Assembly (NCBI GenBank): GCA_022825855.1
Contig: JAJDWB010000019.1
Location: 372,001-436,000 of the forward strand
Length of the DNA: 64,000 bases
Direction: 5' to 3'
Source of the DNA: Dehalococcoidia bacterium
Lineage (GTDB): Bacteria; Chloroflexota; Dehalococcoidia; Bin125
Positions 1-6,951 of the stretch are shown in pieces. Under the pieces are notes generated by a model. That model saw nothing but the letters and a program-made list of their open reading frames with translations, was not told the DNA's origin and did not search any database. Made by a program: the position numbers and the translations under genes. Each line of letters starts with the position of its first letter. The first letter of the stretch is position 1.

Positions 1-1
1 A

Positions 2-916
2 GATGGGCTTCCCCATGGGGCGGGTCCGTAGGGTGCCTGCTTCCAGTTCAGCGACACGCTGCGTTGCAATCTCAACGTACTCTTCGACGATGTCGCATCC
101 TGCGGCGTCTCGTCCGTGCTTGAGTGCGGCGATGAGGGCGGAACCGACGCCCATGTAAGGGTCGAAGACGGCGTCGCCTTCGTTGGTCATCGACAAAACC
201 AAGCGTTCGACGAGTTCGACCGGGAACTGGCAAGGGTGGATGGTCTTCTCGACGTGGTTACTCTTCACGTTCGGGAACTCCCACACATCGCTCGGGTTCT
301 TTCCCATCGGGTTGCCGGAGAGCTTGCCGATGTTGGGGCCCTTGAAGTGGCGCTTGTTGGGGTACTTCGAGGGTACGCGGATTGGGTCCAGGTTCCAGGT
401 GTAGTCGTCCCCAGCGGTCCACCAGTTGATGGTCTCGTAGCGTCCCGAGAGGCGGTTGGTGCAGTGCAGCCCGTGGCCGAAGTGCCAGACGATTCGGTTG
501 CGCAACCTGAGTCCACGCCCTCGGAAGAGGGGATAGAGGAGGGTGTCGAGGGGCACGATCTCGCCGTTGTCGACGAAGTTGCCGACTTGCCAGCAGATGG
601 AGCCTTTGGGGTGCAACAACCGTATGCACTCCTCGATCACCTGGTCCTGTTGTTCGAGATAGGCGTCGAGCTCGGCCTTGCGTTCGTACGGCTTGCCGAG
701 GTTGTAGGGCGGCGAGGTGACGATCAGCTTGAAGCTGCCGTCGGGAATGCTGCGCATGAACTCGAGATTGTCCTGGCATGCCAAGTCGGCTCGCGCCGGG
801 CGAACGGAGAATGGCTCTTCCTGATTCGGCGGTTCGCCCCGCTGCAGTGGTTGTTCGGCCTCGTCCGGCAACAAGGACAGTTGCTGTCGCGAGACTCTGG
901 TGGTGTCGTGCGTCAC
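2..916 (-). CDS. Site-specific DNA methyltransferase (SPPY type), 3' end outside window
   Basis: This gene probably methylates an exocyclic amino group of adenine or cytosine in DNA using S-adenosylmethionine. Translating the minus strand gives the catalytic motif IV TSPPYNLGK near positions 690-720 and, closer to the C-terminus, the AdoMet-binding motif DPYMGVGSAL near 140-165. That order (catalytic before AdoMet motif) fits the beta class of the N6/N4 family. The frame is open from a TAG near 955 to the window edge. The start is taken as GTG at 916 because AGGAGAGG lies about 9 bases upstream. About 305 residues are visible, close to full length for the family. No restriction endonuclease or specificity gene is visible beside it, so it may be an orphan or its partner lies beyond base 1. 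Target sequence unknown. Confidence 0.85.
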   Translation of the reverse strand, partial: MTHDTTRVSRQQLSLLPDEAEQPLQRGEPPNQEEPFSVRPARADLACQDNLEFMRSIPDGSFKLIVTSPPYNLGKPYERKAELDAYLEQQDQVIEECIRLLHPKGSICWQVGNFVDNGEIVPLDTLLYPLFRGRGLRLRNRIVWHFGHGLHCTNRLSGRYETINWWTAGDDYTWNLDPIRVPSKYPNKRHFKGPNIGKLSGNPMGKNPSDVWEFPNVKSNHVEKTIHPCQFPVELVERLVLSMTNEGDAVFDPYMGVGSALIAALKHGRDAAGCDIVEEYVEIATQRVAELEAGTLRTRPMGKPI

Positions 917-1043
917 CAGGACCACCCTCTCCTGCGACTCTGCGCATGCCGACTAGCGCATCCGTTCAGAGAATAGACGAGTACGCGGTGTATGTCGAGT
1001 GCTGGCGAGGGGAGGGCATGTCCTTGGATTGCCTCCGAGGGGG

Positions 1044-1235
1044 CTAGTCCTCCACTGAGATGGCGGCGCGGGGGCAGGTTCGGACGGCTCGGGTGACGTT
1101 GGCTTCCTCTTCGGGGGGGACGGTGTCGACGAGGACGTGGGAGAGGTCGTCGTCGCGGACTTCGAAGACGACTTCGGTGGCTTCCATGCACTTGGCGTGG
1201 CCCTCGCACAGGCTGGTGTCGATCTTCACCTTCAT
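1044..1235 (-). CDS. Small [3Fe-4S] ferredoxin
   Basis: A 63-residue soluble electron carrier. Cysteines 10, 16 and 54 occur as CEGHAKC and TCPRAAI, the three-cysteine pattern of single-cluster [3Fe-4S] ferredoxins that often serve cytochrome P450s or other monooxygenases. The histidine between the first two cysteines is typical of that group. Length matches the family. It lies 80 bases downstream of a luciferase-like monooxygenase gene on the same strand, so co-transcription and a role in the same oxidative pathway are plausible. No P450 gene is in the window, so the redox partner is unknown. Confidence 0.85.
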   Translation of the reverse strand: MKVKIDTSLCEGHAKCMEATEVVFEVRDDDLSHVLVDTVPPEEEANVTRAVRTCPRAAISVED

Positions 1236-1315
1236 CTCGGCCTCCCCATCATGCGCTCTGGATTGCTGCTCTGGATTGTTGGGTCCAGTCTATCGAACCA
1301 CGCCTACCGCCACGT

Positions 1316-2335
1316 TTAGCGGAACTGCGGTATGACTTCGCGGGCGAAGAGCTCGATGCTGCGGCGGGCGAGGTCGCGCGAGGCGCCGGGCGGGACGGGC
1401 GAGGTGATGATGTGGTCGGCGGGAATCCAGTCGAGGGTGCGCTCGATAGCGGCGGCGACGTCGTCGGGGGTGCCGGCAACGAAGCGGGCGCGCAGGTCCT
1501 CGTCGGTCTGGTGCAGGAACTGTCCGAGCGGGTCCTGTTCGCCCAGGTCGGAGGCGTCGCTGTACCACTTGCCGTACGTGTCGCGCAGGTAGCGCTGGTG
1601 CGGCTTGAGTTCTTCCCAGAGCGCGTCGGGATCGTCGGAGACGTAGCCGCCGGCGGAGAGCAGGACCTCGAAGTCAGCGGGGTCGTCGCCCTGTTCTCGG
1701 AGCGCATTAGCCCAGGCGTCGTAGACGGGACGGTCGGCGACGATCATCAGGTTGGCGCGGAATCGGGCGGCGCGGCGGGCGGCGGCCTCGGAGCGGGCGC
1801 CGACCCAGAGCGGGAAGGGCTGCTGGATCGGCGGCGGCATGATCTGGACGTCCTTGACCTGGTAGTGACGTCCGTCGAGCGTGACCGACTCGCCGGCCAG
1901 GGTGCGCGTGATGATCTCGAGCGATTCGTCCATGATTGATGCGCGGTGGCGTCGGTTGACGCCGAAGCCCTCGAACTCCTCGACCTTGTAGCCGAGGCCG
2001 ACGCCGAGATCGAGTCGGCCGTTGGAGAGGATGTCGACCGTGGCGGCGTCCTCGGCCACGCGGATCGCGTTGTGCAGCGGCAGGAGCAGGACCCAGGTGC
2101 CGATGCGAACGCGGGTCGTCAGGCGGGCGATGGCGGCGGCGATCGGCAGGACGGAGGACGTGTAGCCGTCGTCGATGAAGTGATGCTCGGTGATCCAGAT
2201 GTGGTCGTAGCCGAGCTGCTCGGCGTAGACGATCTCGTCGAGAATCTCGTCGTAGAACTGGGCCCAGGGCTTGCGCCACTGGGGCGGATTGCGGAAGTCG
2301 TAGATCAGGCCGAACTTTGGTTGTCCTGTTGGCAT
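1316..2335 (-). CDS. LLM-class flavin-dependent oxidoreductase (luciferase-like monooxygenase)
   Basis: A 339-residue TIM-barrel enzyme of the bacterial luciferase-like family, which uses reduced flavin and oxygen (or F420) to oxidise small organic substrates. Visible family features are an N-terminal strand with FGLIYDF, the segment YDHIWITEHHF around residues 40-50, the RVRIGTWVLLLPLHNAIRVAED region, and LDLGVGLGYKVEEFEGFGV, followed by a C-terminal region on the size expected. The ATG at 2335 overlaps the TGA of the upstream metallo-hydrolase gene by one base (TGATG), which indicates translational coupling; the open frame extends further upstream but only as antisense to that gene. The substrate cannot be deduced. 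Confidence 0.9.
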   Translation of the reverse strand: MPTGQPKFGLIYDFRNPPQWRKPWAQFYDEILDEIVYAEQLGYDHIWITEHHFIDDGYTSSVLPIAAAIARLTTRVRIGTWVLLLPLHNAIRVAEDAATVDILSNGRLDLGVGLGYKVEEFEGFGVNRRHRASIMDESLEIITRTLAGESVTLDGRHYQVKDVQIMPPPIQQPFPLWVGARSEAAARRAARFRANLMIVADRPVYDAWANALREQGDDPADFEVLLSAGGYVSDDPDALWEELKPHQRYLRDTYGKWYSDASDLGEQDPLGQFLHQTDEDLRARFVAGTPDDVAAAIERTLDWIPADHIITSPVPPGASRDLARRSIELFAREVIPQFR

Positions 2336-3255
2336 CAGTAGAGACCAATCCGTCCGCCGAGCGGGATGTCGAGCAGTTCGGAGCGCGGGGCGACGTGGTT
2401 GAGCTCGTTCTTGACCGGCGCGAGCGAGTCGGGTCCGGTCATGTCGTGGGTCATCGGCGGCATCCAGTCGTCGTGGTGTCCGAGCACAATGCGCGGCGCA
2501 CGCAGCATGTCGGACATGCGGCCGACGAACTGGGCGAGCGAGCCCTGGATCGGCTCGCCGTCGATGTTGGGCCGTCCGGCCATGGCGACGATGGCGATGT
2601 CGGGGCGCATGTTCTGGACGACGCCGGTCCAGCAGCCGGACGTGTCGTGGTAGAAGATTGAGCCGTAGGGGGTATCGATCAGGAAGGCGAGCGCGCCGCC
2701 GGTGTCGTTTGAGCCGAGGCACGTGGCGACGTGGTCGATCATCTGGGTCTGGGCCTCAGGGCCGAGATCCTGCGAGCGCTCGCCGAGCGAGCCGCCAATG
2801 TCGATCGAGCCGCGCTGGCCCCAGCGTTCTTCCTCGGTCAGGCCGTACTGGCCGAGGACGACTTTGCCCGGGTCCCAGGAGCCCTTCGTCCAGATGCAGG
2901 AGTGGAGGCTGGGGAAGACCTCGACCGTGATGTCCTTTGAGATGCGGTGGCGCTCGCCGCCCTGCGAGCGGAGCAGGAGATCCTCGGAGATGCCGGCTTC
3001 GAGCAGGACGCGGGCGGATTCGTTGGAGCCGATCACGGGCGCGCCGGTGTTGGCGGCGATGACTTCGGCGCCGGCGATGTGGTCGAAGTGGGAGTGTCCG
3101 ACGAGGACGGCGTCGGCGCGGGAGATGTCGGCGGCGGTGAGGCCGACATCGGGCGCAGAGGGCACCCGGTCGATGTAGGCGTCGAGCATGATCACGGTGT
3201 CGTCGACCTGGAGTCTGAAGGTCGCGCAGCCGAGCCAGTCGAGGGTGACGGTCAT
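2335..3255 (-). CDS. Metallo-beta-lactamase-fold hydrolase
   Basis: A 306-residue cytoplasmic protein of the metallo-beta-lactamase fold, probably a di-zinc hydrolase. The metal-binding motif HSHFDH is present around residues 54-59, with further candidate ligands in LHSC, YHDTSG and LGHHDDW toward the C-terminus. No signal peptide is seen. The start has a GGAGG ribosome-binding site six bases upstream. It is translationally coupled to the downstream luciferase-like monooxygenase, so the two probably act on the same compound, for example hydrolysis of an ester or lactone made or consumed by the monooxygenase. This pathway link is inference from gene order; the family is too broad for a substrate call. 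Confidence 0.85.
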   Translation of the reverse strand: MTVTLDWLGCATFRLQVDDTVIMLDAYIDRVPSAPDVGLTAADISRADAVLVGHSHFDHIAGAEVIAANTGAPVIGSNESARVLLEAGISEDLLLRSQGGERHRISKDITVEVFPSLHSCIWTKGSWDPGKVVLGQYGLTEEERWGQRGSIDIGGSLGERSQDLGPEAQTQMIDHVATCLGSNDTGGALAFLIDTPYGSIFYHDTSGCWTGVVQNMRPDIAIVAMAGRPNIDGEPIQGSLAQFVGRMSDMLRAPRIVLGHHDDWMPPMTHDMTGPDSLAPVKNELNHVAPRSELLDIPLGGRIGLY

Positions 3256-3303
3256 GGGTGGCCTCCGATGGTTGTGGTCGGAGGGTAGTGGGTGGGTTAG
3301 AAC

Positions 3304-3660
3304 TCAATACATGATCATGGCGGCAGGGACCAGTTGCTTCGCACCCGGGTCAACAGCGAGCGCCAATCCCTCAAGTGTGTACGCGCCCAACAGGGCGGGG
3401 CCATTGTCCCTGCCGAAGAAGACGATTGTCATCTCTCGCTCGCCGTCGATCGTCGCCCAAGCACGGCCGTAGTCCATATCCACTCGACTTCCATCTGCGA
3501 GTAGCAGCCGTCGCGTGCCAATCGTCTCTACGCCTAGCTCGCGTAGGAATCTACCGGGCAGCACTGTGTAGGACGCACCCGTGTCGACCAGAGCCTCGAT
3601 CTCCCCGGAATAACGCTCGTCGAGATCAGTGATCTCAACCGGATAGGTGAATGTACCCAT
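3304..3660 (-). CDS. Small retropepsin-like aspartic protease (clan AA)
   Basis: A 118-residue protein with the aspartic protease signature VDTGASYTVLP at about residues 24-34, followed by a leucine-rich segment and LLGAYTLEGL near the C-terminus, which resembles the second conserved region of retropepsin folds. Only one catalytic aspartate motif is present, so an active enzyme would have to dimerise, as retroviral proteases do. There is no signal peptide. Base composition is slightly less GC-rich than its neighbours. It sits between tyrS and the hydrolase gene on the same strand. Proteins of this size are widespread in bacteria but their substrates are mostly unknown. Confidence 0.8.
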   Translation of the reverse strand: MGTFTYPVEITDLDERYSGEIEALVDTGASYTVLPGRFLRELGVETIGTRRLLLADGSRVDMDYGRAWATIDGEREMTIVFFGRDNGPALLGAYTLEGLALAVDPGAKQLVPAAMIMY

Positions 3661-3728
3661 GCCGACAGCTTACCGTGATGGAACAGGACCTCACGCGTGT
3701 CCCTGATGGTGGGGAGGGCTGGGAGTCA

Positions 3729-4991
3729 TCAGGCAGGGACGATGCGGTACCACTTGCGGCGGCCGACGCGGAGGACGGCGCCGGCGACGATCCGGGCGGT
3801 CTGGTCTCTGGCGACTTCGTCGTTGATGCGGACGGCTCCCTGGGAAACGAGGCGCTTGGCTTCGGCTCGGCTGGCGGCGGCGCCAATGTCGTGGAGCAGG
3901 ACGGGGAGGGCGACTTCGAGCGTGTCTGCGCCGGCGAAGTCGATGGGTGCATCGGGGACGTCGTCAGGGATATGGCGCTGGGAGACGGTGCGTGTCCACT
4001 GCTGCTCGGCAGCCAGGGCGTCGTTGTCGCCGTGCCACTCGGAGACGATGGCTCTGGCGAGCTGTTTCTTGGCGTCCATCGGCTTGAGGGTGCCCGATTC
4101 GAGGTCGGCGGCGATCCGGTCGACTTCCTCGTCGGGGATGTTGGTGCCGTCGTCGAAGAAGCGGACGATGACGTCGTCGGGGATCGACATGGTCTTGGCG
4201 TACTGGTCGTTGGGCGGTTCGTCAATGCCGATGTAGTTGCCGGTGCTCTTGGACATGCGCTGTTTGCCATCGGTGCCGACGAGGATGGGGGTGAGCACAG
4301 CGATCTGGGGCCGTTGCTGCTCGCGTTCCTGGAGGGTGCGGCCGCACATGATGTTGAAGGTCTGATCGGTGCCGCCGAGCTGGACATCGGCTTCGAGCGC
4401 CACGGCGTCGTATCCCTGCATGAGGCCGTACATGAACTCGTGGACGTAGACGGGCTGCTCAGCGTCGATGCGGCGTTTGAACGTGTCGCGGGCGGTGAAC
4501 TGCTGGACGGTGAAGTTGGAGGCGAGGTGGACGACGTCGCCGAATGACATCCGGCCAAGCCACTCGCTGTTGCGGCGGACTTCGGTGCGTTCGGGATCGA
4601 GCAGCTTGAAGGCCTGGTCGCGGTAGGTGGCGGCGTTGTGTTCGAGGATCTCGGCGGCCTGCATCGGACGCAGCGAGTCCTTATCCGAGGGGTCGCCGAC
4701 GAGTCCGGTGAAGTCGCCGATCAGGAGGATCGACTGGTGGCCGAGTTGCTGGAAGAGAGCCAGCTTGCGCAGCGTGACGCAGTGGCCGATATGGAGGTCG
4801 GGCGAGGTCGGGTCGACGCCGAGGTACACGCGCAGCGGTCGGTCTTCCAGGAGTGACTCGGTGAGGCGCTCGCGAAGTTCGCGATCCATGACGCGTCGGG
4901 TGCCTTCGTCGCCATAGGTTGTGCCGCGCATGATCAGCGCATGCTGGCGCTCGACCTCGGCGGCGATGTCGGGTGGGATCTGCTGGTTCAT
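3729..4991 (-). CDS. tyrS: Tyrosyl-tRNA synthetase
   Basis: A class Ic aminoacyl-tRNA synthetase that charges tRNA-Tyr with tyrosine in the cytoplasm. The ATP-binding HIGH motif reads HIGHCVTLRK at about residue 67, and the KMSKS-type loop reads RMSKSTGNY near 246. The last 60 residues form an S4-like RNA-binding domain, with AEAKRLVSQGAVRIND. At 420 residues the length is normal, and the TyrZ-like arrangement (HIGH rather than HVGH, long C-terminal part) is visible. It starts 6 bases after the ribF stop, so it is probably the last core gene in a leuS-scpA-ribF-tyrS transcription unit. Confidence 0.97.
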   Translation of the reverse strand: MNQQIPPDIAAEVERQHALIMRGTTYGDEGTRRVMDRELRERLTESLLEDRPLRVYLGVDPTSPDLHIGHCVTLRKLALFQQLGHQSILLIGDFTGLVGDPSDKDSLRPMQAAEILEHNAATYRDQAFKLLDPERTEVRRNSEWLGRMSFGDVVHLASNFTVQQFTARDTFKRRIDAEQPVYVHEFMYGLMQGYDAVALEADVQLGGTDQTFNIMCGRTLQEREQQRPQIAVLTPILVGTDGKQRMSKSTGNYIGIDEPPNDQYAKTMSIPDDVIVRFFDDGTNIPDEEVDRIAADLESGTLKPMDAKKQLARAIVSEWHGDNDALAAEQQWTRTVSQRHIPDDVPDAPIDFAGADTLEVALPVLLHDIGAAASRAEAKRLVSQGAVRINDEVARDQTARIVAGAVLRVGRRKWYRIVPA

Positions 4992-4997
4992 GCTGGT

Positions 4998-5954
4998 CTA
5001 CGCCCGTGTTCCCAGGGACATGCCCGCCAACAGGTCGCGGGCGGCGTCGCGATCCTTGCCGATCTGCTCAACCAGCGCGTCGATGCCATCGAACTTGCGC
5101 TCGCCGCGTAGGCGTTGGACGAACTCAACCCGCAGGTCGGTCCCGTAGATGTCTTCATCGAAGTCGATGATGTGGCACTCGATCGAGAGTCCGCCGCCGT
5201 CGTCGAAGGTCGGGCGCATGCCAATGTTGGTGACTGAGGGAGCGGGGCCGGAGACGAGATGAGCGATGGTGGCGTAGACGCCGGGCGCGGGGATCGAGCG
5301 GTCGTTGCCGATCGCGACGTTGGCGGTGGCGAAGCCAATCGATCGGCCGCGCTCGAATCCGACGACGACGGGGCCGTGCAGCGAATAGCGGCGGCCGAGC
5401 AGGTCGCCGACGAGCTCGACATCGCCGTCGCCGAGAGCTCGGCGGATCTCGGTGGATGAGACCTTGTCAGCCGAGTCCTGTGTGAGGAGTTCGATCACTT
5501 CGACCTCGTAGCCGAGTTGCTGTCCCAGCTCCTTGAGCGTGACGGGATCGCCGCCGCGCTGGCGGCCGAGGGCGAAGTCCTCGCCGATGATCAGCCGGGC
5601 GAGCTGGAACTCGTCGACCAACATGCGGACGAAGTCGCCGGCGTCGGTGAGCGAAAAATCGGAGGTGAAGGAGACGGTGGCGACGGTGTCGAGACCGGTC
5701 TGCATGATCAGCGAGAGCCGGTCTTCGAGCGAGGTGACGTACTCGGTCGGCAGGTCGGGTCGGAGTACCTGCCTGGGGTGAGGATGGAAGGTGATTGCAG
5801 CGGAGCCCAGGTCGTGGGCGCGGGCGCTGTCGACGACGTGGCGGAGCACGGCCTGGTGTCCACGGTGGACGCCGTCGAAGACGCCGATGGTCAGCGCGGT
5901 CGGCCGGCTCAGCGCCGCTCGACGCAGCTCCCAGCGAGCCAACTCAGTGACCAC
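4998..5954 (-). CDS. ribF: Bifunctional riboflavin kinase / FAD synthetase
   Basis: Converts riboflavin to FMN and then to FAD. The N-terminal nucleotidyltransferase half shows IGVFDGVHRGHQ and FHPHPRQVL, with SSTEIRRAL at the end of that domain. The C-terminal kinase half carries GHPVV-like GPVVVGFERGRSIGFATANV and the conserved PAPGVYA segment. The 318-residue length is normal. The start codon is GTG. It sits 66 bases after scpA and 6 bases before tyrS on the same strand. FAD made here would feed several flavoenzymes in this window, including the succinate dehydrogenase. Confidence 0.96.
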   Translation of the reverse strand: MVTELARWELRRAALSRPTALTIGVFDGVHRGHQAVLRHVVDSARAHDLGSAAITFHPHPRQVLRPDLPTEYVTSLEDRLSLIMQTGLDTVATVSFTSDFSLTDAGDFVRMLVDEFQLARLIIGEDFALGRQRGGDPVTLKELGQQLGYEVEVIELLTQDSADKVSSTEIRRALGDGDVELVGDLLGRRYSLHGPVVVGFERGRSIGFATANVAIGNDRSIPAPGVYATIAHLVSGPAPSVTNIGMRPTFDDGGGLSIECHIIDFDEDIYGTDLRVEFVQRLRGERKFDGIDALVEQIGKDRDAARDLLAGMSLGTRA

Positions 5955-6020
5955 AAGGCCCGGCCCTTCACCCTTGCCAACCGAGACGAGGCGGAATCTC
6001 AGCGTACCAGCAGGCGCGGG

Positions 6021-6836
6021 CTACTCAGGATCGCCTTCATCTCCGGCGGTCGACTCGGCGGGCGCCCAGGCCGACTGCGGGGCGTCGGGCAAGGCGGTGA
6101 TCAGGATGTCCTCGAAGTCCGCGTCCTGCTCAATCTCGATGGCGAGCGACTTGTGCAGTTCGAGCACGGCCATGAAAGAGACGATTAGCTCGAGTCTCGA
6201 TTGCGCCTCGGCGATCCACCGGCGGAAGGAGACGGAGTGACCGCTGAGGAGTCGCGCGCGGAGGTCGGCGGCGCGCTGGCGCACGGTGATCCGCTGGCGC
6301 TCGATCGCGGCGTCGTGAGCGATCTCTTCCTGGGCCAGCCGCTCGGCCGCTCGATCAAGCGCCTCCTGCGCGATCCGGGCCAGCATGCCGATGGTGACAT
6401 CGTCCGACATGCCGAGCGGCAAGGGCCGCTCGAGCGGCGGCGCGGCGATTGGCGTGTAGGAGCGCAGCCGGCCGAGGTCGCGGTCGCTGAGCTGGGCGAT
6501 GCCGTCCCGGTAGCGCTTGTAGGCGAGCGCCATGGCGACCAGCTCGCTGGCTTCGTGTTCGGCCTCGTCGGCGGCCAACGGATCGTCGGTGGGAGGCAAT
6601 AGCTGGCGCGCTTTGATCAGCACAAGTCGGCCGCCGATGCTGATGAACGCGGCCAGCGCGTCGGCCTGCTCCGGGCTGAGCGCCTGATCCGTGGTCGTCA
6701 TCGCGGCGACCTGGGCGAGGTATTGGTCGGCGACCTGTGCCAGCGAGAGCTCGGAGATGTCAAGCTGATGCGACTCGATCAGTTCGAGCAGGAGGTCCAG
6801 TGGACCTTCGTATGCCGGCAGTCGAAGTTGGACCAT
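6021..6836 (-). CDS. scpA: Segregation and condensation protein A
   Basis: The kleisin subunit that bridges the SMC dimer in bacterial condensin and helps chromosome compaction and segregation. The N-terminus has the family hallmark YEGPLDLLLELIESHQLDI, a SMC-neck-binding helix, followed by EQADALAAFISIGGRLVLIKARQLLP. The C-terminal winged-helix part ends near residue 250. Length of 271 residues is normal. The usual partner scpB is not adjacent. It follows leuS by 115 bases on the same strand. Confidence 0.93.
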   Translation of the reverse strand: MVQLRLPAYEGPLDLLLELIESHQLDISELSLAQVADQYLAQVAAMTTTDQALSPEQADALAAFISIGGRLVLIKARQLLPPTDDPLAADEAEHEASELVAMALAYKRYRDGIAQLSDRDLGRLRSYTPIAAPPLERPLPLGMSDDVTIGMLARIAQEALDRAAERLAQEEIAHDAAIERQRITVRQRAADLRARLLSGHSVSFRRWIAEAQSRLELIVSFMAVLELHKSLAIEIEQDADFEDILITALPDAPQSAWAPAESTAGDEGDPE

Positions 6837-6909
6837 GATCTCGCCGCAATCCCGCTCCAGTTCCGTCCTTGCCGTGATCCGTACAGGCGTCGGTGCTCGA
6901 ATCGGCGAG

Positions 6910-6932
6910 ATTCCCGCGGCAAGCGCGGGAAT
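6910..6932. repeat. Short palindrome between leuS and scpA
   Basis: Nine-base arms ATTCCCGCG and CGCGGGAAT flank a GCAAG loop. The design resembles the TCCCCGCA-TCAAG-TGCGGGGA hairpin at 19216-19236, so it may be a dispersed REP-like element. It could also modulate read-through from leuS into scpA. No T-run follows either arm. Confidence 0.6.
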
Positions 6933-6951
6933 GACAGTACGCGTCTCGTAC

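Noticed and set aside
116-976. A 286-codon plus-strand frame
   Set aside because: Antisense to the DNA methyltransferase, whose SPPY and DPYMGVG motifs fix the coding strand.
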